From an uncultured Bacteroidota bacterium (lineage in GTDB: Bacteria > Bacteroidota > Bacteroidia > Flavobacteriales_D > Parvicellaceae): a stretch of DNA of 43,613 nucleotides. Numbering within the stretch: position 1 is the first letter of the stretch; each line of letters begins with the position of its first letter. The notes beneath the pieces are model-generated. The model was not told the DNA's origin. It was given only the letters and a program-made list of their open reading frames with translations, and did not search any database. Below, piece after piece: positions 37,767 to 43,613 of the stretch. Location of the stretch: assembly GCA_902536695.1 (NCBI GenBank), contig CACAYQ010000006.1, positions 1 to 43,613 of the forward strand, in the 5' to 3' direction. The position numbers and the translations under genes are program-made.

Positions 37767-38689
37767 TACAAATGCTTCATTAAGTAGGTGTATAATTCAA
37801 CCATAGCTTCTATATCCATCTTGTGTACTTTCTCATCTGGTGAATGCACATGATCTTCTGGTGCTCCAACGAAACACCAATCAAAGGGAAAAGACGATTT
37901 TTGCAATTGATTACCATCGCTACCACCTGCTGACTCTACTTCAATTTGGTGAGGAATACCACTTTCATCAGCAAGTTTTAAAATACGATCTACGTAACTT
38001 CTTCTTGGAAGGCCTGAATCTCTTCTAGAAATTACAACCCCCTTTCCGTGTTTTACTCCTTCAGTAACCCAAGTAATATCTGAAATTAGTGCTTGTCTCA
38101 CACTCCACTTTTCATAGATGTATTTTCCTAGGTAACCCACACTTCCGCCACCAACCTCTTCCCAGCAAGAAAAACAAATCACCCCATTTTCAAGGGTTTT
38201 AGCAACTTCTAAGGCATTCCAGACACCTAGACGGTTGTCCATATAGCAACATTGGATAAAATCATCATCTTCCCGCCAATTAGGTTTAAAAGTAAGTTCT
38301 GTAGCTCGATCTATTTCTCTATCTAGGATATATTCAATATGAGTTTTACCATTTTTATCCTCATAATTATAGATTTCTGTTTCTATTTTACCCTTACTAT
38401 CTTCTCCAACTAATTGAATGCCGTCATTGGTTTTTGGGCCACCAATTTTAATGAGCTCTTTACCATACCTTACCGTAAACCCAATGGAATCCATGTGGGC
38501 AAAGATGGCAGTCCTTGGTTTTCCAAATTTGAGAATAATGCAATCTTGAATATAATCTCCCGTTATGATTTCGGGTTTTACTTTCCAATTTCCTTGTTCT
38601 TTTTGAATATAATCCAATAAGAAAGATTTTATAGGACCTTCGTTGCCTGAAGGAGCATGAATAGCACATAAGATTTGAAGCAATTGCAT
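37766..38689 (-). CDS. M42-type metallo-aminopeptidase
   Basis: 307 residues. Metal-site motifs in order: CAIHAPSGNEGP, FAHMDSIGF (His65, Asp67), CYMDNRLGVWNALE (Asp151), CWEEVGGGSVG (Glu177/178) and the late EDHVHSPDE His. This is the co-catalytic dizinc pattern of the M42 (FrvX/glutamyl aminopeptidase) group, slightly shorter than the usual ~350 residues. Cytoplasmic; it would trim peptides, consistent with the NlpC/P60 enzyme encoded directly behind it. Confidence 0.85.
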   Translation of the reverse strand: MQLLQILCAIHAPSGNEGPIKSFLLDYIQKEQGNWKVKPEIITGDYIQDCIILKFGKPRTAIFAHMDSIGFTVRYGKELIKIGGPKTNDGIQLVGEDSKGKIETEIYNYEDKNGKTHIEYILDREIDRATELTFKPNWREDDDFIQCCYMDNRLGVWNALEVAKTLENGVICFSCWEEVGGGSVGYLGKYIYEKWSVRQALISDITWVTEGVKHGKGVVISRRDSGLPRRSYVDRILKLADESGIPHQIEVESAGGSDGNQLQKSSFPFDWCFVGAPEDHVHSPDEKVHKMDIEAMVELYTYLMKHL

Positions 38690-39045
38690 TTTTAAAAGTA
38701 ATTATTATTTCAAGTAGAGTTTAATTTTCACTAAATTAAACGGTTATATTCATTGGGTAAATTTATTTCAAATTATCACATTGGGATTTTTATTTAGCTT
38801 ATAATTATCCTTTTGTATAGTACCATAAAAACATAAATGATACTAGTGGCATCATTGCTGTCAAAAAGTGATAATTCTACTGATAAACAAAAGAATTGAT
38901 AGAACAAGAATTTACTTTTTGTTTAGGTGATTATGATCCAATAGATGATGTGTTTGTAGTGGGGGCGAGGATTAGCTGGGTCCATAATTTCTTGTTACAT
39001 TTTTTAAATCATCTATTTCTTAATTATATTGAGATTAATTAGAAA
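38690..39045. other. 356-bp intergenic region between divergent genes
   Basis: The only gene-free stretch over 300 bp. It separates the minus-strand peptidase unit from the plus-strand PKD/CHU_C gene. I see no full TTTG/TAnnTTTG promoter, no strong hairpin and no tRNA. A plus-strand frame is open from 38896 (TTG) to a TAG at 39040-39042 (48 codons), encoding GDYDPIDDVFVVGARISWVH in a locally GC-richer patch; it has no ATG and no recognised family, so a decayed gene end is possible. Confidence 0.5.
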
Positions 39046-41046
39046 ATGAAATCTCAATTATTAACATTAATACTGGTTCTTATTTTTAATGCGATAACAG
39101 CCCAAATCGTGCCTTGCAACACTACTGTATTAGATGAACCCTTCAATTCATCCAATATTCCCGGTGCGAATAGCGCAGTTCTTTTAAATAACGGTATGGC
39201 AGGTTCTAATCACGTCCCATCTTACATACTGAGTGGAAATTACTTTGGATGGTTCAATCCAATGAACGGATTATCAAACATAGATATCTATAATAGATCT
39301 TTCTCTACCACTCCAGGTTGTCAACTAAGTGCAAGCATGTGGGTTCAAGAATCATTTGGAGGCACCAGTATTACTTTAAGTCTAAAAGATATTAGTGGGA
39401 CTGTACTAACAAGTACTACATTGAATTTAACCCAAAGTTACCAATTGATTACATTAACCGCAACAGCTGTTTCAACCACCACAGAGTATGTGATTCATTA
39501 CAATTCTACAGGTGCAATTGGGTATGATGTAGTAACTGAAGACTTATTGATCACTCAAACATGTATTTCTAATCCAACTATTAATGCTGTAAATCCTTTG
39601 TGCGAGAATGATAACAGCTATCAGCTGAGTGCTGATGTAAGCGGTGGAGTTTGGCTTGGTAATGGTATTACTAATTCAAATTCAGGATTGTTTAATCCCT
39701 CTTTTGCAGGAGTTGGTACTCACGAAATAATTTATATAGCATCCATTCCTTGTACTGGTTATGATACTATTGATATTGACGTTGTTAGTTATACTACTCC
39801 GACTATTTTAAATACAGGGCAATTTTGTTTCGATTCAAACTCGATATTTTTGTTAGCTGACATGGGTAATGGCATTTGGTCAGGTAATGGTATATTGGAC
39901 CCTCAGACGGGAGAATTTAATTCATCTGTAGCCGGAAGTGGCTTTCACACTATTTATTATGAGCTTACCGGATTTTGTGAAGGTCAGGATTCTTCAATTA
40001 TCGAGGTTTTTGATACACTTTCAATCATCAAAACGGTTGAAGATACTATTTGTAAGGGAGATACGGCAACATTTATTGCGAATGGATTTGGCGGGAGTGG
40101 TCAATATGCATACTCATGGTCAGCTAATAATTCTATATTTAGCAATTCAAACGAAATATACGTTAGTCCAGATACTACCTGTGTATATCATATAACTGTG
40201 TCAGATAGTTGTGGGGACTCCATATCACAATCAGTAGTGCTTCATGTTTTGGAATCATTAGATTTAAATTTTAGTTATGTAAATAATTATGGATGTTCAC
40301 CACTAGTGGTCACATTTGATCCTGATTTTAGTGGTATCGATACTTGTTATTGGGATTTAGGAGATACCAATTATAACAGTACACATGGATCAGTTTCTCA
40401 TACATATTATGACCCTGGTATTTATCATGTTACTCTTTCCGCAATAGATCAAAACAATTGTATGATCCAATTTGTTGATTCAAATGCTATCATTGTTTTT
40501 GATGATCCTATTGCGAATTTCATCACTAATCCACCTGTAACCACCATTGAAGAAACTACCGTTGATTTTCTTAATATGTCCTTAAATTCAATATCACATA
40601 TTTGGTATTTTGGAGATGGTGACTCTTCATTTGCAGCAAATCCAACACATCAGTTTCCTGATTTGCCCGAATCATATCTTAATTGTTTAGTTGCCTTAAA
40701 TAACTTTGGATGTAGTGATACCATATGTAAAGATTATGATATTTTATTAGCTAAAAGTGTTTATATACCTAATTCTTTTACACCTAACGGAGACGGTGTG
40801 AATGATGGATTTGGACCTTCTATTTATGGACCACAATTAGAGGCATATCAATTCTATATATATAATAGGTGGGGCAACCTGGTCTTTGAATCTAATAATG
40901 TAAATGATAAATGGAACGGCTCTTATAAGTTAGGTGATCCTATTTCGAATTATGATGTGTTTGTTTGGAAATTGAAATACAGAATGTATGGTGAAGTTAA
41001 GATGACGCAATTAATTGGTAATGTGACTGTATTGGGTGCAAAATAA
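39046..41046 (+). CDS. Surface protein with PKD domains and T9SS type B (CHU_C) C terminus
   Basis: 666 residues. Signal peptide 1-19 (ending NAITAQ). Residues ~20-175 form a CBM-like beta-sandwich. Two related repeats follow (~185-330): GGVWLGNGITN...GLFNPSFAGVG and NGIWSGNGILD...GEFNSSVAGSG. PKD-like modules come next (~335-560; CYWDLGDTNYNSTHGSVSHT, IWYFGDGDSSF). The last ~93 residues are the gliding-motility-associated CHU_C domain (YIPNSFTPNGDGVNDGFGPS; YNRWGNLVFES), the signal for T9SS export and attachment of type B cargoes. Probable adhesin or matrix protein; no enzyme domain. Confidence 0.88.
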   Translation: MKSQLLTLILVLIFNAITAQIVPCNTTVLDEPFNSSNIPGANSAVLLNNGMAGSNHVPSYILSGNYFGWFNPMNGLSNIDIYNRSFSTTPGCQLSASMWVQESFGGTSITLSLKDISGTVLTSTTLNLTQSYQLITLTATAVSTTTEYVIHYNSTGAIGYDVVTEDLLITQTCISNPTINAVNPLCENDNSYQLSADVSGGVWLGNGITNSNSGLFNPSFAGVGTHEIIYIASIPCTGYDTIDIDVVSYTTPTILNTGQFCFDSNSIFLLADMGNGIWSGNGILDPQTGEFNSSVAGSGFHTIYYELTGFCEGQDSSIIEVFDTLSIIKTVEDTICKGDTATFIANGFGGSGQYAYSWSANNSIFSNSNEIYVSPDTTCVYHITVSDSCGDSISQSVVLHVLESLDLNFSYVNNYGCSPLVVTFDPDFSGIDTCYWDLGDTNYNSTHGSVSHTYYDPGIYHVTLSAIDQNNCMIQFVDSNAIIVFDDPIANFITNPPVTTIEETTVDFLNMSLNSISHIWYFGDGDSSFAANPTHQFPDLPESYLNCLVALNNFGCSDTICKDYDILLAKSVYIPNSFTPNGDGVNDGFGPSIYGPQLEAYQFYIYNRWGNLVFESNNVNDKWNGSYKLGDPISNYDVFVWKLKYRMYGEVKMTQLIGNVTVLGAK

Positions 41047-41109
41047 AAGGTCCAATTAATTTTTAATGTGTCTTTAATAAAGTACTAAGTTTAAGCTATA
41101 TTAGATCAA

Positions 41110-41733
41110 ATGTTTTCGATTAAAAATTACATATTCATATTTCTCATTATTTGTTTTTACTTTTCCAAAGCTCAAAGTGATTCAACAAATAATAACAATA
41201 TCTTAAAACAACATACCCTAGAATTAAACCTTACTCAAAATACAGCTAGCTTATTTTCTCCATCATTAAGTCCAATTCACCCTGGAATAAACATTACTGG
41301 AAGTTTCCAATGGAATAAAAACACGAAGCTTCAGTTGAAACAAGATGGTATTTTAGGTTTCTTTCACCATCCTCATTTTCAAAATGTAGTACAGTTATAT
41401 ACTGAAACAAATCTTAAAATCAGCATTAAGAATAAAATAAATGTAAGTCCATTTGTATTAGGAGGAGGGTATTATATGTCTTTTTTATTAATGGATAGTT
41501 TTACATGGGACGGAAGCTCTTATTCTACATCTTCTGTATCACTTAAGCACAATTGGGTTATTTCTTTGGGGTCGAATCTAGAAATACCTACAGGCTTTCA
41601 AATTTGGAATAGGAAAGTACATGTAACAGCCAAGTATAGATTACATGTTCAAGGTGTTATTGTTAGAGAGAATATACCCATTATTGCATATACGCCTATC
41701 ATGTTAGGTGTTTCGATTCCAGTTGAAAAATGA
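41110..41733 (+). CDS. Small outer-membrane beta-barrel-like protein
   Basis: 207 residues. Signal peptide 1-21 (ending YFSKAQ). The mature part has amphipathic strands with central Gly/aromatic turns (INVSPFVLGGGYYMSFLLMD; VHVTAKYRLHVQGVIVRENI), consistent with an 8-10-strand outer-membrane barrel. It lacks a terminal aromatic residue (ends IPVEK). No family recognised. It overlaps the serine hydrolase gene by 4 bp (ATGA), so the two products are made together. Confidence 0.6.
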   Translation: MFSIKNYIFIFLIICFYFSKAQSDSTNNNNILKQHTLELNLTQNTASLFSPSLSPIHPGINITGSFQWNKNTKLQLKQDGILGFFHHPHFQNVVQLYTETNLKISIKNKINVSPFVLGGGYYMSFLLMDSFTWDGSSYSTSSVSLKHNWVISLGSNLEIPTGFQIWNRKVHVTAKYRLHVQGVIVRENIPIIAYTPIMLGVSIPVEK

Positions 41734-42923
41734 AAATGAAGCCGATTTACATCATATTAATTGTTTTAGTTTTTTCATGTACTAAGAATTTTATACCACC
41801 GTCTTCTACATGTGTGGATAATATAGATTTTTTGCAGAGCTCATCCGTTCATCCTAAAGCAGACACCCTACAACATATTCTAGATGAATATATTTCCTTG
41901 GGTGTCCCTGGTGCTACGATGCTTTTAGCTGATCAAAATGGGATATGGATTGGATCATCTGGTTTTGCGGATATAAAAAGGGGTATTGTAATGCAACCAT
42001 GTCATATTTTAAAGCCTGGAAGTGTTGCAAAAATGATTATAGGAAATCTCATTTGGCAATTACAAGAAGATGGGCTTTTAAACATCAATGATCTCATTGG
42101 AGATTACATTCCTGAAGTAGCTGCTGCCATTACAAATGGGGATAGAATAACGATCAAAATGCTACTAAATCATACTTCAGGAATTTATCAAATTGGAAGA
42201 GATTTGAATTTTAATTTAGCCGTAGTAAATGATTTTACTAGACCTTGGACGGCTGACGAAATCATACAATATTTTACAGATAAGCCAGCTACGAATGAAC
42301 CTGGAGAAGAACTAAATTATAGTAATACGAATACTCTAATTTCTGAACTAATCATTGAAGCAGTTACTTCAAAATCTGTTGATGTAGTGCTTGATGAGAT
42401 GGTTTTTAGTCCTCTGGGTATGCAAAATTCAGTCTACTACGATTATTCCACTGAATTTCCACTAGATCATTTAGCCCAAGGATATCTTGATTTTAGTAAT
42501 GATGAAAAAGACATTCAAAATGTTTCTGATGTTAACCCTGGAAGTGGAAATGGATATACTGGGCTATATACAAATGCAGAAGATATGTATTTGTTTATGA
42601 AAGCAGTTTTTGTAGATCATTCTCTTATTTCCTCAACTAGTTTAGACACTATATTAAATAGCTTTGTTATTTCCTCAGGTGGCAGTTACGCTTCTAGTTC
42701 AGGTGGTATACACCAGCAAGATATCCATTTTTTTGGTGATAGTCTTCATGCGTATGGACACAGTGGAGGAGATATAGGATACACGGCCAATGTGATTTAT
42801 ATAAAAGAATTACAAACTATAGTGGTTCTTAATTATAACTATGGAACCCAATTTAGCACTCCTATTGGTTCTGAGCTTTACAACATGAAAAGAGCTCTTT
42901 ACGGTGCTGTTGTTAATCCTTGA
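41730..42923 (+). CDS. Class C beta-lactamase-family serine hydrolase, lipoprotein
   Basis: 397 residues. Lipobox VFSC (Cys17). Beta-lactamase/transpeptidase-like fold (PF00144): SxxK motif SVAK with Ser98 and Lys101, Tyr-x-Asn motif in NYSNTN, and HSGG as the third motif (AYGHSGGDIGY). Members include D-aminopeptidases, esterases, D-Ala carboxypeptidases and penicillin-binding-like proteins; a true resistance enzyme is not implied. As a lipoprotein it would act at the periplasmic or outer face. It is coupled to the small barrel gene upstream and followed after 2 bp by a CxxC/CxxC gene. Confidence 0.88.
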   Translation: MKMKPIYIILIVLVFSCTKNFIPPSSTCVDNIDFLQSSSVHPKADTLQHILDEYISLGVPGATMLLADQNGIWIGSSGFADIKRGIVMQPCHILKPGSVAKMIIGNLIWQLQEDGLLNINDLIGDYIPEVAAAITNGDRITIKMLLNHTSGIYQIGRDLNFNLAVVNDFTRPWTADEIIQYFTDKPATNEPGEELNYSNTNTLISELIIEAVTSKSVDVVLDEMVFSPLGMQNSVYYDYSTEFPLDHLAQGYLDFSNDEKDIQNVSDVNPGSGNGYTGLYTNAEDMYLFMKAVFVDHSLISSTSLDTILNSFVISSGGSYASSSGGIHQQDIHFFGDSLHAYGHSGGDIGYTANVIYIKELQTIVVLNYNYGTQFSTPIGSELYNMKRALYGAVVNP

Positions 42924-42925
42924 GG

Positions 42926-43087
42926 GTGAAAACAAAACTTTGTAAAATATGTGACCAAGAAAACGGTTTGATGTTTAGGATTAAAGTAGATGAAACTAAT
43001 AATTGGTATTTTGCATGTAAATCATGTACAGAAAATGAAATTAAAAATAATAAACACTACCGATATGGTGGCACCTGGAAAAGGTAG
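42926..43087 (+). CDS. 53-aa protein with two CxxC motifs (zinc-ribbon-like)
   Basis: GTG at 42926, TAG at 43085-43087. The sequence contains CKIC near residue 6 and CKSC near residue 31, with WYFACKSC between them and a C terminus YRYGGTWKR, the look of a small zinc-binding ribbon. The GTG is the only start upstream of the first CxxC and lies 2 bp after the hydrolase stop; an internal ATG (16th codon) would delete the first CxxC. It overlaps the FKBP gene by 23 bp. I recall similar YGGTWK-ending Cys-rich small proteins in Bacteroidota, but no function. Confidence 0.6.
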   Translation: MKTKLCKICDQENGLMFRIKVDETNNWYFACKSCTENEIKNNKHYRYGGTWKR

Positions 43088-43553
43088 TAGATTTTTCATT
43101 ACGCCTAAAGTATTTCATCTTGTGTTTTTACCTTTATTGTTATGCTTGTTAGGGTGTAATAAGAACAAAGATTATACACAGATTGACGATGAAATCATCC
43201 AACAATATATCAGCGAAAACAACCTTAATGCAACATCTACGAGCTCAGGATTATACTATATCATTGAAACCTCAGGGAATGGTATTTTCCCCAATATTTA
43301 TTCTACAGTGACTGTTGCTTATACTGGAATGTTAACAGATGGAACTGTATTCGACCAATCAACTTCAGCGGGAATAAGTTTTCCTTTAACTAATGTGATT
43401 CAAGGTTGGCAAGAGGGGATTCCCCTTTTTAGTGAAGGAGGTACCGGAAAATTACTCATTCCGTCTGCTTTAGGTTATGGAAATAGATCAGTGGGGAATA
43501 TTCCAGAAAATTCAGTATTAATATTTGATGTAGAATTAATCGATGTAAATTGA
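43065..43553 (+). CDS. FKBP-type peptidyl-prolyl isomerase lipoprotein
   Basis: About 162 residues from the ATG at 43065. An ATG at 42990 would add 25 residues ahead of the signal peptide and run entirely through the CxxC gene, so the shorter start is preferred. Lipobox LLGC follows a hydrophobic stretch (FHLVFLPLLLCLLGC). The FKBP domain has VTVAYTGMLTDGTVFDQS, WQEGIPLFSEGGTGKLLIPS and ALGYGNRSVGNIPENSVLIFDVEL, all canonical. It should assist folding of exported proteins in the periplasm. It is the fourth gene of a packed plus-strand unit. Confidence 0.92.
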   Translation: MVAPGKGSRFFITPKVFHLVFLPLLLCLLGCNKNKDYTQIDDEIIQQYISENNLNATSTSSGLYYIIETSGNGIFPNIYSTVTVAYTGMLTDGTVFDQSTSAGISFPLTNVIQGWQEGIPLFSEGGTGKLLIPSALGYGNRSVGNIPENSVLIFDVELIDVN

Positions 43554-43562
43554 CGAGTACTT

Positions 43563-43613
43563 ATGAATTTTTGTGCACTTTGTGAACGACAACAAAAGCT
43601 AACATTTCACCAT
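43563..43613 (+). CDS. N terminus of a probable HNH-type protein (truncated by window)
   Basis: An ATG 9 bp after the FKBP stop opens a frame reading MNFCALCERQQKLTFHH to the window edge. CxxC followed by a LTFHH-like segment is how many HNH nuclease-like domains begin (C-x2-C ... HHLIP). Only 17 residues are visible, so the call is provisional. Confidence 0.45.
   Translation, partial: MNFCALCERQQKLTFHH

Noticed and set aside
41730-42923. Antibiotic-resistance beta-lactamase
   Set aside because: SVAK, YSN and HSGG motifs define the broad serine-hydrolase family; nothing points to a specific AmpC-type resistance enzyme.
42990-43064. Upstream ATG extending the FKBP gene by 25 residues
   Set aside because: It would place a non-signal segment ahead of the lipoprotein signal and lies wholly within the CxxC gene.
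1-43613. CRISPR arrays, insertion sequences, prophage genes, tRNA or rRNA
   Set aside because: No spaced direct repeats, transposase or integrase motifs or RNA gene signatures were seen, and the gaps are too small for most of them.

Overview
The window looks like a chromosomal segment of a marine-type member of the Bacteroidota, most likely order Flavobacteriales. Evidence: low-GC DNA; promoters of the Bacteroidota TTTG/TAnnTTTG type; one type IX secretion (T9SS) type A substrate and one type B (CHU_C-like) substrate; GSCFA and lamin-tail proteins; a type B ribosomal protein L31 next to a GlmU-like protein; and adjacent parE-parC. I cannot place it to genus. There is no phage, insertion sequence, CRISPR array, rRNA or tRNA. 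Coding density is very high, and only one stretch over 300 bp (38690-39045) lacks a gene.

Layout. (1) 1-3744: end of an unknown gene, an OprP-like porin, and three exported lipoproteins (SGNH-type, lamin-tail, alpha/beta-hydrolase). (2) 3741-7034, minus strand: a tight operon rlmI-type methyltransferase > fmt > exported cupin > NrtR-type Nudix regulator. (3) 7086-14143: DUF72 protein, ElyC/YdcF-like protein, fused isobutyryl-CoA mutase icmF coupled to a degenerate DUF2064-like protein, and a large surface lipoprotein. (4) 14200-23801, plus strand: rpmE2 with clear promoter and terminator, GlmU-like protein, lon, then parE-parC and an exported beta-rich protein. (5) 23798-31204: pckA, GSCFA protein, HAD phosphatase with pruA, class III and class V aminotransferases. 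(6) 31270-32550: a self-contained T9SS cargo gene with promoter and terminator. (7) 32549-38689, minus strand: a 33-aa membrane peptide, ybjQ-like gene and ndk; clpB with two lipoproteins; an NlpC/P60 peptidase with an M42 peptidase. (8) 39046-43613, plus strand: PKD/CHU_C surface protein, then a tightly packed chain of small beta-barrel, class C serine hydrolase, 53-aa CxxC/CxxC protein, FKBP lipoprotein and the start of an HNH-like protein.

How the genes work together. icmF, pruA and pckA fit growth on amino acids and short branched acids with gluconeogenesis. pckA and pruA have the same -7 octamer at the same distance from ATG. The lipoproteins, porin and T9SS cargoes point to a protein-rich, actively remodelled cell surface. 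lon, clpB and rpmE2 are housekeeping.

I see no clear new defence or mobile system. The best leads are the IcmF-pseudoglycosyltransferase pair, two small genes (complement 32549-32650 and 42926-43087), the barrel/serine-hydrolase/CxxC/FKBP operon, and near-universal tail-to-tail gene overlap without hairpin terminators.
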